DNA from: Paenibacillus silvisoli
GTDB taxonomy: Bacteria > Bacillota > Bacilli > Paenibacillales > Paenibacillaceae
DNA length: 64,000 bases
Direction of reading: 5' to 3'
Assembly (NCBI RefSeq): GCF_030866765.1
Contig: NZ_CP133017.1
Span: 2,586,001-2,650,000, forward strand
The notes below the pieces were generated by a model. That model did no database searches, was not told where the DNA came from, and was given only the letters and a program-made list of their open reading frames with translations. Every line of letters begins with the position of its first letter. Positions within the stretch are counted from its first letter, which is position 1. Positions 17,115-25,265 of the stretch are shown one piece after another. Both the position numbers and the translations under genes were made by a program.

Positions 17115-19751
17115 ATGACAATATCGATAGGACAAATGATGAAAGGATTGCTCGGCGATGCGCAGCCAGGCGACAGCAAGGCGCTGGAGCTGAAGGTTGG
17201 CCAGTCCGTGCGCGGCGTGCTCGTAAAGATGGTGAACGATCAAGAGGGCATCGTTCAAATTAACGGCACGCAGGTACAGGCAAAGCTGGAGACGCCGCTC
17301 CAGCCCGGGCAGCCGACGATGCTTCAGGTGCAGCCGCAGTCGCTTGATGGCACGCTCGTCTTGAAGCCGGTCGATCAGCAGTCGGCTGCTTCGTCGGAGG
17401 TAAGCGTTAAGGATTTTTTGAAAGCCGCAGGCTTGCCGGAGCAGAAGTGGTCGGCGGAGCTTGTCCGGGATTTGCGGCGAGACGGCGTTGCGTTGACGCG
17501 TGAGACGGCGAGCCAGTTGAAGCAAGCCATCGCTGCCATGCCGGTCGGCAGCGATGTGCAGAAGTGGACGGAGGCGGCCGCGACGGCTATGAAGCGCGGC
17601 CTGCCGATGACAAGCGCGACGATCGGAGCGCTTGCACAATCGCTTTCGGGCGCGCCGGCGCATGAGCTGCTCGCAGCGCTGGAGCGGGGGCTTGCCGCCT
17701 GGAGCGGCGCGTCCGCCGGGGGGCATGCGGCGGACGTGTCCGCGCAGCCCCGCACTTCGGGGCAGGCGGCTGCAGCGAAGCTGCTCACGCTGCTGGGCGA
17801 AGGCGCGGCGTTGATGCGCGCAGCGCAGGGCGCCGCGGCGGAGCCGGCGCCGGCGAACGCGCCAGTGGCGGGGAATGCGCCAGCGGCGGGGAATGCGCCA
17901 GCGGCAGGGAATGCGCCAGCGGCGGGGAATGCGCCAGCGGTGGGGAATGCGCCAGCGGTGGGAAATGCGCCAGCGGTAGGGAATGCGCCAGCGGCGGGGA
18001 ACACGATAGAGGCGGCGAACGCGCCAGCAGCAGCGGGAAACACGCCTACGGCAGCGAACGCGCCAGTGGCGGGATACATGCCAGCATCGGCGAATGCGCT
18101 AACAGTGGCGAACGCACCAACAGCGGGGAACACGCCAACAGCAGGTATTACGCCAACAGTAGGTAACACGCCAACAGCAGGTAACACGCCAATAGCAGGG
18201 AATACGCCAATAGCAGGTAACACGCCAATAGCAGGGAATACTCCAACAGCGGGGAATACACCAGCGGTAGCGAACGCGCCAACATCGGAGAACGCGCCAA
18301 CGGCAGGGAACACGCCAGTGGCGGCGAATGCGTCAACGGCGGCAAACGCGCCAACAGCGGGGAACACGCCAGCGGCGGCAAACGTGCCAACGGCGTCGAA
18401 TGCGCCAACGGCGGCAAACGTACCAACAACTGGGAACACGCCAGCAGCGGCGAACGCGCCAACTTCGGCAAACTCGCCAGCGGTGGCGAATGCGCCGACA
18501 GCGGGGAATGCGCCAACGGCGTCGAATGCGCCAACGGCGTCGAATGCGCCAACGGCGTCGAATGCACCAACAGCGTCGAATGCGCCAACGGCGGCAAACG
18601 CACAAACGGCAGCGAACGCGCCAGTGGCGGAAAACACGCCAGCGGCGGGAAACACGCAAACGAAGGGGAACACGCCAACCGCAGGAAACACGCAAGTGGC
18701 GGCGAACGCGCCAGCAACTACGAACGCGCCGGCCACAGGGAACATGCAATTGTCGGGAAGCGCTCCTGTAGCAACAAATGCACCGATGGGGCCGAATGCG
18801 GCCGCTACACCAAACGCCGATGCTGCGACGACTACGCCATCGACGGCGAGCGGCTCGAGCTCCCAAAGCGCAGATCACGCTTCAGCGTCAACGCCAGCTG
18901 CGAATTCATCGTCCAACTGGGTTGGGCAGATGATGAAATGGCTCGGCGTTGACCATGAGCGGCTGCTCGCTACTGCTGCCGCAAACGAGCAAGCCCAGCC
19001 GAAGCAGCAGGCGGAGCCGACAGCACAAACGCAGCAGGCACCGCAATCAATGGAAGCCGGAAAAGGAACGCACGCGGGAACGGCTATTGAAAACCTGCTT
19101 CGTGACCGTGGACAGCAGCAGCAAGCCGGTCATCTATTCCCGGCTGAACTGACTTCGGGCGATACGCCGGATCCGGCGAAACAAGCGGCGGATACGCTCA
19201 AAAGCGTGCTCATGACATTAGCTTCCGCAGACGATGTTCCTCCTGCTCTCCGGGACACGGCGCAGCAGCTTGTTTCCCACATTACCGGTCAACAACTGCT
19301 GTTATCGCCGGAACGGACAAGCGCAATGTTTTCGCATGTGACGATGTTTATTCCGATGCAGGGCGAAGACGGTAGTCAGACGGCATCGGTGCATATCCAG
19401 ACGAGGCGAGGCCGCAAGGGAGAGCTGGATGCGAATAATTGCAGGCTGTTATTCGACCTGAGGATGAAATCAATAGGCGCGACAGTAGTAGACGTGCAGG
19501 TTGTCGACAAAATCGTCAGCTTAACGTTATGGAACGATCACCCTCTATCCGCATCGTTAGTAGAATCATCTCGCTCGGAGCTGGCCGAAGCGTTGCAAAC
19601 CGCCGGCTATCAGCTGCTTACGCTGAAGGCAACGCCAATGCCTGATCGCATGACTGACCGGATGAACGGAGCGGAGGAGAAGGCCCCGGGAGCAAGCCCT
19701 AAAGCGGAATGGTCCACGAAGCCATATAAAGGAGTGGACTTTAGAGCATGA
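17115..19751 (+). CDS. FliK-like hook-length-control-type protein with hexapeptide repeats
   Basis: The 878-residue product occupies the ylqG position of B. subtilis, between rnhB and the FlhB-like ylqH. The N-terminal 130 residues resemble a small beta-rich module (LKVGQSVRGVLVKM ... GIVQINGTQVQAKLETPLQPGQ). Residues 248 to about 565 are about 52 tandem hexapeptides of the form N-(A/T)-P-x-(A/V/T)-(G/A/S). The C-terminal 150 residues resemble the Flg_hook domain of FliK (VTMFIPMQGEDGSQ ... IGATVVDVQVVDKIVSLTLWND ... LQTAGYQLLTL). I infer a secreted ruler or regulator working with the neighbouring FhlB; no function is proven. The ATG at 17115 has GGAAGGAAG upstream; an ATG at 17094 is the alternative. 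The stop overlaps the next start (ATGA). Confidence 0.8.
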   Translation: MTISIGQMMKGLLGDAQPGDSKALELKVGQSVRGVLVKMVNDQEGIVQINGTQVQAKLETPLQPGQPTMLQVQPQSLDGTLVLKPVDQQSAASSEVSVKDFLKAAGLPEQKWSAELVRDLRRDGVALTRETASQLKQAIAAMPVGSDVQKWTEAAATAMKRGLPMTSATIGALAQSLSGAPAHELLAALERGLAAWSGASAGGHAADVSAQPRTSGQAAAAKLLTLLGEGAALMRAAQGAAAEPAPANAPVAGNAPAAGNAPAAGNAPAAGNAPAVGNAPAVGNAPAVGNAPAAGNTIEAANAPAAAGNTPTAANAPVAGYMPASANALTVANAPTAGNTPTAGITPTVGNTPTAGNTPIAGNTPIAGNTPIAGNTPTAGNTPAVANAPTSENAPTAGNTPVAANASTAANAPTAGNTPAAANVPTASNAPTAANVPTTGNTPAAANAPTSANSPAVANAPTAGNAPTASNAPTASNAPTASNAPTASNAPTAANAQTAANAPVAENTPAAGNTQTKGNTPTAGNTQVAANAPATTNAPATGNMQLSGSAPVATNAPMGPNAAATPNADAATTTPSTASGSSSQSADHASASTPAANSSSNWVGQMMKWLGVDHERLLATAAANEQAQPKQQAEPTAQTQQAPQSMEAGKGTHAGTAIENLLRDRGQQQQAGHLFPAELTSGDTPDPAKQAADTLKSVLMTLASADDVPPALRDTAQQLVSHITGQQLLLSPERTSAMFSHVTMFIPMQGEDGSQTASVHIQTRRGRKGELDANNCRLLFDLRMKSIGATVVDVQVVDKIVSLTLWNDHPLSASLVESSRSELAEALQTAGYQLLTLKATPMPDRMTDRMNGAEEKAPGASPKAEWSTKPYKGVDFRA
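17856..18791 (+). repeat. 18-bp minisatellite inside the FliK-like gene
   Basis: About 52 degenerate 18-base units (core AAYRCGCCARYGGCGGSG) follow each other in frame. The first seven or eight are almost identical (AATGCGCCAGCGGCGGGG type). A later block (about 18175-18240) repeats an ACGCCAATAGCAGGGAAT type, and another (about 18510-18590) an AATGCGCCAACGGCGTCG type, showing local expansions within the array. Antisense open frames over this stretch are by-products of the repeat. Confidence 0.9.
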
Positions 19752-20050
19752 GCAAGGAAAACAAGAAAGGTATCCAACCGCCGACTCCAAAAGCGGTTGC
19801 GCTTAAGTACGAACCGAACGAACGAAGCGCGCCAGTCGTTGTAGCCAAAGGAAGCGGCAGGATGGCGGAAGCCATTCTTGAAAAGGCCGCAGAAAGCGGA
19901 GTGCCGATTCAGCAGGATACATCGCTGGTCGAGGTGCTTTCGAAGCTGGATTTGAATCAGGAGGTTCCGCCTGAACTCTACACGCTCGTAGCCGAAGTTT
20001 TATCGTTCGTTTACCGCTCCGACCGGCGAGCAGGCGGAGCAAACGGATGA
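19748..20050 (+). CDS. fhlB: FlhB C-domain paralogue FhlB (YlqH)
   Basis: A 100-residue soluble protein matching the cytoplasmic C-terminal domain of FlhB, the export switch of the flagellar type III system. PPTPKAVALKYEP aligns with the FlhB segment NPTHFAIALQYDG, and VVVAKGSGRMAEAILEKA ... LVAEVLSFVYR matches the rest of the switch domain. The self-cleavage Asn of NPTH is replaced by Pro, so it is equivalent to the fragment left after FlhB cleavage and should not self-cleave. The start overlaps the FliK-like gene (ATGA), so the two are co-translated. It may substitute for, or compete with, the FlhB C-domain. Confidence 0.9.
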   Translation: MSKENKKGIQPPTPKAVALKYEPNERSAPVVVAKGSGRMAEAILEKAAESGVPIQQDTSLVEVLSKLDLNQEVPPELYTLVAEVLSFVYRSDRRAGGANG

Positions 20051-20454
20051 ATCATGCGAATCGTTCTACCAAATCAGACACGAGGCAAGCTATCGGCAAA
20101 TTCGGTGAAGATGAAGCGGTAAAATATTTGAAAGAACAGGGCTATTCCGTCGCGCATCGAAATTGGCGGTGTCGTACGGGTGAGCTCGATATCGTTGCGA
20201 TGCGCGATGAAGCAGTCATCATCGTCGAAGTACGAACTCGCCGGGCGGGAGGCCGATTCGGTACGGCCGCGGAGTCGGTCGATGCGCGCAAGCAGCTTCA
20301 GGTCAGATCGACGGCGGAAGTCTATCTGGCGATGCAGAAGCTGCATCAATCCGCTGTGCGATTCGATGTCATTGCGATAACCGCAACTGCTGCTGCCGGA
20401 CAGCTTCATCCTTTCGAAGTTACGGAAATCAAACATATCGAATCTGCTTTTTAA
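20047..20454 (+). CDS. YraN family (UPF0102) endonuclease-like protein
   Basis: A 135-residue member of the YraN family. It has the N-terminal GKFGEDEAVKYLKEQGYSVAHRNWR and the nuclease-fold core GELDIVAMRDEAVIIVEVRTR, in which E-D-(E/Q)xK-like residues resemble Holliday-junction resolvases; the usual VEVK/R motif reads VEVRTR. The cellular role of the family is not established. Its ATG overlaps the fhlB stop (GGATGA), and a terminator follows. In many bacteria yraN lies beside comM/yifB and dprA, as here. Confidence 0.92.
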   Translation: MNHANRSTKSDTRQAIGKFGEDEAVKYLKEQGYSVAHRNWRCRTGELDIVAMRDEAVIIVEVRTRRAGGRFGTAAESVDARKQLQVRSTAEVYLAMQKLHQSAVRFDVIAITATAAAGQLHPFEVTEIKHIESAF

Positions 20455-20460
20455 ATTCCA

Positions 20461-20486
20461 AGAGATGCATCAGGCATCTCTTTTTT
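20461..20486 (+). terminator. Intrinsic terminator after yraN
   Basis: AGAGATGC (20461-20468) and GCATCTCT (20474-20481) form a perfect stem with a 5-base loop, followed by TTTTTT. It sits at the convergent junction with comM, whose stop codon is at 20485-20487 on the other strand. Confidence 0.85.
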
Positions 20487-22053
20487 AATGCGCATGCAGC
20501 TTTCGGTCCAAACTCCGATACCCGATGGCTTCGGCCACATGGGCACCATCCACGGAATCGCTTGCTTCCAGATCGGCAATCGTACGCGCAAGCTTCAAGA
20601 TTCGGTCGTGCGCGCGCAAGCTGACGCCAAGATTGTCAAATGCCGAACGAAGCAGCTGCTCGGCTTCTTTCGTCATTTGCACCGCTTTGCGAAGCGACGC
20701 GCCGGCCAATTCAGCGAATGGCCGAACAACAGGGCCTCCCGTCATTCGTTCGTTTCGCCGTTGAACGGCAGCGAAGACGGCTGCTCGCATTTGAGCGGAA
20801 GTCATCCCGCTCTTCAGCCCTTCGGTAGACGTCGGTCGAGCCACTTCAATATGCATGTCGATACGGTCAAGCAAAGGGCCTGAAATTTTGGCGCGGTATC
20901 GGCCTAATGCCAGCTCACTGCATATGCAGCGATGATCATCGGTATCATGGCCAAAATAACCGCACGGGCATGGATTCATTGAAGCGGCTAGTAAAAAGTG
21001 TGCGGGGAACCGAAAAACCGCGCGGGATCGGGCAATCGTAACCTCGCGGTCTTCCAACGGCTGCCGAAGAACTTCTAGCGCCTGGCGTGAAAACTCGGGA
21101 AGCTCGTCCAGAAACAGCAGTCCTCGATGTGCAAGCGTCACTTCGCCAGGTCTAGGAATGGAGCCGCCGCCAATTAAGCCTGCGGCCGATATCGTATGAT
21201 GAGGGCTCCGGAACGGCCGTTCTCTCATCAAAGCCGGAACGCCTCCCGGAAGTTTGCCTGCGGCGCTGTAAATTTTCGTCACTTGAAGCGCTTCTTCGTC
21301 GTTCAGCGGAGGCATGATACCCGGCAGCCTCCGAGCCAACATCGTCTTTCCTGTACCAGGCGGCCCTGTCAGAAGCACATTATGTTGGCCGCAAGCCGCG
21401 ATCAACAAAGCTCTCTTCGCATGGTGCTGTCCGAGGACGTCGCCATAATCATCACTGCTCATGGGCAATGCCGCCCGAGCGCCGATCCACGACGATCCCT
21501 TCTCGCTGTTCAGTTCCGAATAACGCAGCCGCTCCCATGCCGACTCATCGCGCGAAGCATCGCTTAGCTCCCGCAAATGATTCACCGCAAACAGCTGCAT
21601 CCCGTCCAAACATGCGGCTTCCGCCGCGTTTGCAGCAGGAAGCAGCACATTCGTCAAGCCGCTCAGCCTTGCTTGCTCGACCATAGCAAGAATGCCGGGT
21701 ACGGCGCGAAGCTCCCCATTCAATGAAAGCTCCCCGAGCACAAGCAAGCCTTGAAACAAACGGCTCTCCAGCTGTCCGCTCGCGGTTAGAATGCCTGCCG
21801 CAATGGCCAGATCGAACGCGGTGCCCTCTTTGCGAAGATCGGCAGGGGCAAGGTTCACCGTAATCCGTTCCATAGGGAACGTAAATCCGCAATTTTTTAT
21901 GGCTGCGCGGACCCGCTCAACGGATTCCCTGATCGCCGGATCCGGCAGTCCAACGATGTTCACTTGAGGGAGGCCGTTCGAGATATCGACTTCAACCGTA
22001 ATGATTCTTCCTTCCACGCCATACACGCTGCCGCCCCAAATTTGAGTATACAT
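20485..22053 (-). CDS. comM: ComM/YifB-family Mg-chelatase-like AAA+ ATPase
   Basis: The 522-residue protein starts MYTQIWGGSVYGVEG and has the N-terminal ChlI-like domain (ISNGLPQVNIVGLPDPAIRE, ERITVNLAPADLRKEG). The AAA+ core carries Walker A GPPGTGKTML and Walker B LLFLDELPEF, followed by the C-terminal Mg_chelatase_C region. In naturally competent bacteria ComM is a hexameric helicase promoting branch migration of incoming DNA; in Firmicutes the role is inferred. The ATG at 22053 (- strand) is preceded by GGAGGTG; the upstream GTG is part of that site. dprA lies a few genes away, consistent with DNA uptake or recombination. Confidence 0.93.
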   Translation of the reverse strand: MYTQIWGGSVYGVEGRIITVEVDISNGLPQVNIVGLPDPAIRESVERVRAAIKNCGFTFPMERITVNLAPADLRKEGTAFDLAIAAGILTASGQLESRLFQGLLVLGELSLNGELRAVPGILAMVEQARLSGLTNVLLPAANAAEAACLDGMQLFAVNHLRELSDASRDESAWERLRYSELNSEKGSSWIGARAALPMSSDDYGDVLGQHHAKRALLIAACGQHNVLLTGPPGTGKTMLARRLPGIMPPLNDEEALQVTKIYSAAGKLPGGVPALMRERPFRSPHHTISAAGLIGGGSIPRPGEVTLAHRGLLFLDELPEFSRQALEVLRQPLEDREVTIARSRAVFRFPAHFLLAASMNPCPCGYFGHDTDDHRCICSELALGRYRAKISGPLLDRIDMHIEVARPTSTEGLKSGMTSAQMRAAVFAAVQRRNERMTGGPVVRPFAELAGASLRKAVQMTKEAEQLLRSAFDNLGVSLRAHDRILKLARTIADLEASDSVDGAHVAEAIGYRSLDRKLHAH

Positions 22054-22123
22054 AACAAAAAACACCTCCACCGTTAATCGGATGAAGGTGCTTCCTCACT
22101 AGTCCGTATGTGCATATGGTCCC

Positions 22124-22153
22124 ATCATAGCTTGGTCGTTTAAATATTGTCAA
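22124..22153 (-). promoter_or_regulatory. Sigma-A promoter for comM
   Basis: On the - strand TTGACA (22153-22148) is followed after 18 bases by TATGAT (22129-22124), about 70 bases upstream of the comM start. The -35 overlaps the end of dinB. Confidence 0.7.
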
Positions 22154-22626
22154 TGAATGGATGATGATCCGGCGATAAACCGATCGATCTCCTCGAGATG
22201 ATGCCGATCATGCGAAACGAAATCTTTCAAGTATTCCTCTATGGCAAAAGGCCTGCCGTCAGCATCGAAATAGGAAGCGGTCCATTTATCTTCGGAAAGG
22301 GCGGTTAATAAATCAAATAGTTCTTCCCGGACGGCAGCGCATTCATCCAGCAGTTGTTGTTGACTGATCGATTCCGCATAGGCGGCCGCCTCGCGGTTAA
22401 ACGCGTTGAATTCCGTATCGACCAGCGTGAGCGGTTTCCCTTCGGCAATCGGACGAATGGCTTCCTGCAAGAAATGTTTGTCCCAAAGCATAATATGTCC
22501 GATAACGGCGCATGTCGGCCATTTCCCTGGCTTAAGCGGGGCGATCCACTGATCGTGGGGCATCGTGCGCAGCGAATTGGCGAATGGGATTAAGGATTGA
22601 AATGCTGACAATAAGTAGTTATCCAT
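22150..22626 (-). CDS. DinB-family (DNA-damage-inducible) protein
   Basis: A 158-residue four-helix-bundle protein of the DinB/YfiT superfamily, whose founding member is the SOS-induced B. subtilis DinB. Metal-ligand histidines are visible in VIGHIMLWDKHF (about residue 44) and HDRHHLEEID (about residue 141). Such proteins are metal-dependent, sometimes thiol-transferase-like, mostly without known substrate. GAGGAGG lies 9 bases before the ATG. The promoter overlaps a near-perfect LexA box, so it is probably SOS-regulated, which is the best evidence that it behaves like true DinB. The family assignment is firm, the function is not. Confidence 0.85.
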   Translation of the reverse strand: MDNYLLSAFQSLIPFANSLRTMPHDQWIAPLKPGKWPTCAVIGHIMLWDKHFLQEAIRPIAEGKPLTLVDTEFNAFNREAAAYAESISQQQLLDECAAVREELFDLLTALSEDKWTASYFDADGRPFAIEEYLKDFVSHDRHHLEEIDRFIAGSSSIH

Positions 22627-22661
22627 GAACGAATGCCTCCTCGGTAGTTATGATATAATTG

Positions 22662-22690
22662 ACTCTAACACGAACAAATGTTCTTGTCAA
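22662..22690 (-). promoter_or_regulatory. dinB promoter with LexA (SOS) box
   Basis: On the - strand TTGACA (22690-22685) and TAGAGT (22667-22662) are separated by 17 bases. The spacer contains the sequence CGAACAAATGTTCT (+ strand 22671-22684), which fits the Firmicute LexA/DinR consensus CGAACRNRYGTTYG at 13 of 14 bases. Its position between -35 and -10 suits repression. Confidence 0.8.
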
Positions 22691-22784
22691 TATTTTAAAA
22701 AACTTAGGCAATACTAGTCGGGTAACCGTGCTGAAGAAGCAGCATCGGCTTCTGGCGGTCTAAGTCATCTCTAAAAAGTGTGCA

Positions 22785-22816
22785 TTTCATCGCTTCCATA
22801 TCGATATGAGATGAAA
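22785..22816. promoter_or_regulatory. Nested palindrome upstream of sucC
   Basis: TTTCATC (22785-22791) and GATGAAA (22810-22816) flank the perfect 12-bp palindrome CATATCGATATG (22797-22808). It lies about 60 bases before the putative sucC -10. This could be an operator; no known regulator's consensus was recognised. The rest of the 315-bp dinB-sucC gap holds the two divergent promoter regions and no gene. Confidence 0.4.
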
Positions 22817-22874
22817 CTAATATCAAAAAAGATGGCATTTTAGGCTAAAAAAATAGGAAAGCCATGACGAAACG

Positions 22875-22883
22875 TGTTACAAT
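22875..22883 (+). promoter_or_regulatory. Extended -10 promoter for sucCD
   Basis: TGTTACAAT (22875-22883) is an extended -10 (TGn-TACAAT) 58 bases upstream of the sucC ATG. No convincing -35 was found at 16-18 bases upstream. Confidence 0.45.
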
Positions 22884-22941
22884 ACTTATGGTTTTGTGTA
22901 CATACGTAGTATTTAACTGCGGATAGGAGGATTTTCGTTCA

Positions 22942-24102
22942 ATGAATATCCATGAGTATCAGGGTAAACAACTGCTTAAGCAGTATGGGGTTGCCGTACC
23001 GGAAGGTAAAGTGGCGTTCTCTGTCGATGAAGCGGTGGCTGCAGCCGAAGCGCTGGGCACGCCGGTAGTCGTTGTAAAAGCGCAAATTCATGCAGGCGGC
23101 CGCGGTAAAGCGGGCGGTGTAAAAGTTGCCAAAAATTTGGATGAAGTTCGCGAATACGCGAGCCAAATTCTCGGTAAAGTGCTTGTGACTCATCAAACGG
23201 GTCCGGAAGGCAAAGAAGTTAAGCGCCTGCTCATCGAGCAAGGCTGCGACATTAAGAAAGAATACTATATCGGTCTTGTCGTTGACCGCGTTACGGGCCG
23301 CATCGTTATGATGGCGTCCGAAGAAGGCGGCACGGAGATCGAAGAGGTTGCGGAACACACGCCTGAGAAAATCTTCAAAGAAGTTATCGACCCAGCGGTC
23401 GGACTTCAAGTGTTCCAAGCGCGCAAGCTTGCGTATTCCATCAACATTCCGAACGAGCTTGTCGGCAAAGCGGCTAAATTCATGCTTGCTTTGTACACGG
23501 CGTTTGTCGAGAAAGACTGCTCGATCGCGGAAATCAATCCGCTCGTCGTAACCGGCGACGGCAACGTGATGGCGCTTGACGCGAAACTGAACTTCGATTC
23601 CAACGCCCTCTACCGTCACAAAGACGTGCTGGAGCTGCGCGACTTGGATGAGGAAGACGAGAAGGAAATTCAAGCGTCCAAGTTCGATCTGAGCTACATC
23701 GCGCTCGATGGCAACATCGGCTGCATGGTTAACGGCGCAGGTCTTGCTATGGCGACAATGGATATTATCAAATACTACGGCGGCGACCCGGCCAACTTCC
23801 TGGACGTGGGCGGCGGCGCTACGAAAGAGAAAGTAACGGAAGCGTTCAAAATCATTCTCTCCGATGAGAAGGTTAAGGGCATCTTCGTTAACATTTTCGG
23901 CGGCATCATGAAATGCGATATTATCGCAGACGGTGTTATTTCCGCAGCGAAGGAGCTTGGTCTCGACCGTCCGCTCGTCGTTCGCCTGGAAGGCACGAAC
24001 GTGGAACTCGGCAAAAAAATGCTGAACGAATCCGGTCTGAACATCGTGGCTGCCGACTCTATGGCCGACGGTGCGCAAAAAATCGTCGCGCTTGTGAAGT
24101 AA
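22942..24102 (+). CDS. sucC: Succinyl-CoA synthetase, beta subunit
   Basis: The beta subunit of the TCA-cycle enzyme converting succinyl-CoA plus NDP to succinate plus NTP. The 386-residue product starts [16 protein letters not shown] and has the ATP-grasp fold ([37 protein letters not shown]). The C-terminal ligase domain carries VDGAG-type residues ([23 protein letters not shown]). TAGGAGG precedes the ATG. sucD follows after 56 bases. The placement between rnhB/ylqGH and dprA/topA is the Bacillus order. Confidence 0.98.
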   Translation: MNIHEYQGKQLLKQYGVAVPEGKVAFSVDEAVAAAEALGTPVVVVKAQIHAGGRGKAGGVKVAKNLDEVREYASQILGKVLVTHQTGPEGKEVKRLLIEQGCDIKKEYYIGLVVDRVTGRIVMMASEEGGTEIEEVAEHTPEKIFKEVIDPAVGLQVFQARKLAYSINIPNELVGKAAKFMLALYTAFVEKDCSIAEINPLVVTGDGNVMALDAKLNFDSNALYRHKDVLELRDLDEEDEKEIQASKFDLSYIALDGNIGCMVNGAGLAMATMDIIKYYGGDPANFLDVGGGATKEKVTEAFKIILSDEKVKGIFVNIFGGIMKCDIIADGVISAAKELGLDRPLVVRLEGTNVELGKKMLNESGLNIVAADSMADGAQKIVALVK

Positions 24103-24158
24103 GACATGAGTGTCGCTCATAGGCGGCATACGAATTCATTTAGGGGATGTGAGTTTCG

Positions 24159-25088
24159 ATGAGCATTTTGGTAGACAAAAATACAAAAGTCATTACCCAA
24201 GGTATTACCGGTGCTACGGGGTTGTTTCATGCGAAGGGCGCCCTGGATTACGGTACCCAAATGGTTGGCGGCGTGACGCCGGGCAAAGGCGGAACGAACG
24301 TCGATATTACGCTGGAAAACGGAAACGTCGTTTCCCTTCCGGTTTTCAATACGGTAGTTGAAGCGGTTGCCAAAACCGGCGCGACGGCTTCCGTCATTTA
24401 CGTACCGCCGGCATTCGCGGCTGACTCCATCATGGAAGCAGTTGACGCGGAGCTTGATCTTGTCATCTGTATTACGGAAGGCATTCCAGTCATCGACATG
24501 ATTAAAGTTACACGGTACATGGAAGGCCGCAAAACGCGCCTGATCGGACCGAACTGCCCGGGCGTCATTACGCCGGGCGAGTGCAAAATCGGCATCATGC
24601 CGGGCTATATCCATACCAAAGGCCATGTAGGCGTCGTTTCCCGTTCGGGAACGCTGACGTACGAGGCCGTTCATCAGCTGACTACGCGCGGCATCGGCCA
24701 ATCCTCCGCAGTAGGTATCGGCGGCGACCCGGTTAAAGGCTCCGAATTCATCGACATCCTGAGCATGTTCAATGAAGATCCGGACACTTACGCGGTTATC
24801 ATGATCGGCGAAATCGGCGGCTCCGCGGAAGAAGAAGCGGCAGAGTGGGTTAAAGCGAACATGACAAAGCCGGTTGTCGGCTTCATCGGCGGGGCAACGG
24901 CACCTCCGGGCAAACGGATGGGACATGCCGGCGCGATTATTTCCGGCGGCAAAGGTACGGCTGCCGAGAAGATCGCGACGCTTGAGAAATGCGGCATTCG
25001 CGTAGCGCCAACGCCTTCCGAAATGGGCTCCACGCTTGTGAGCGTTTTGGAAGAGCGCGGCATGCTCGAAAAGTGCAAAACGCACTAA
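24159..25088 (+). CDS. sucD: Succinyl-CoA synthetase, alpha subunit
   Basis: The 309-residue CoA-binding subunit that carries the phosphohistidine intermediate. The N-terminus [21 protein letters not shown] forms the CoA-binding Rossmann fold. The active-site His256 is in [25 protein letters not shown] and [10 protein letters not shown] are family-typical. GGGGATGTGAG serves as ribosome-binding site. It forms the heterodimer or heterotetramer with SucC. A strong terminator follows. Confidence 0.98.
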   Translation: MSILVDKNTKVITQGITGATGLFHAKGALDYGTQMVGGVTPGKGGTNVDITLENGNVVSLPVFNTVVEAVAKTGATASVIYVPPAFAADSIMEAVDAELDLVICITEGIPVIDMIKVTRYMEGRKTRLIGPNCPGVITPGECKIGIMPGYIHTKGHVGVVSRSGTLTYEAVHQLTTRGIGQSSAVGIGGDPVKGSEFIDILSMFNEDPDTYAVIMIGEIGGSAEEEAAEWVKANMTKPVVGFIGGATAPPGKRMGHAGAIISGGKGTAAEKIATLEKCGIRVAPTPSEMGSTLVSVLEERGMLEKCKTH

Positions 25089-25122
25089 CGCGAATCGAAT
25101 AAACAACGCTTCACTTGAAGGT

Positions 25123-25173
25123 AAGCAACCTTCCGAATCGCCCGTCCGGGCTTTCGGAGGGTTGCTTTTTTTA
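25123..25173 (+). terminator. Intrinsic terminator after sucCD
   Basis: AAGCAACCTTCCGAA (25123-25137) pairs with TTCGGAGGGTTGCTT (25153-25167); the loop holds a smaller CCCGTCCGGG stem, and TTTTTTTT follows. Confidence 0.9.
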
Positions 25174-25265
25174 TTGATCACCTATACTCGGCTTGCATTC
25201 TCTAATCCATGCAGTCAAAATAAGGATGAATGCATGCCGTCATCTGCGAGGACGGTGCATTATTA

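Noticed and set aside
17375..18745. Long antisense open frame (456 codons) of V-F-x-A repeats across the FliK-like gene
   Set aside because: It is the mirror image of the GC-rich 18-bp minisatellite, has no ribosome-binding site, and the sense frame has recognisable flanking domains.
22861..22890. Catabolite-repression (cre) site near the sucC promoter
   Set aside because: ACGAAACGTGTTACA superficially resembles a cre element but fails at the conserved TG and spacing positions.
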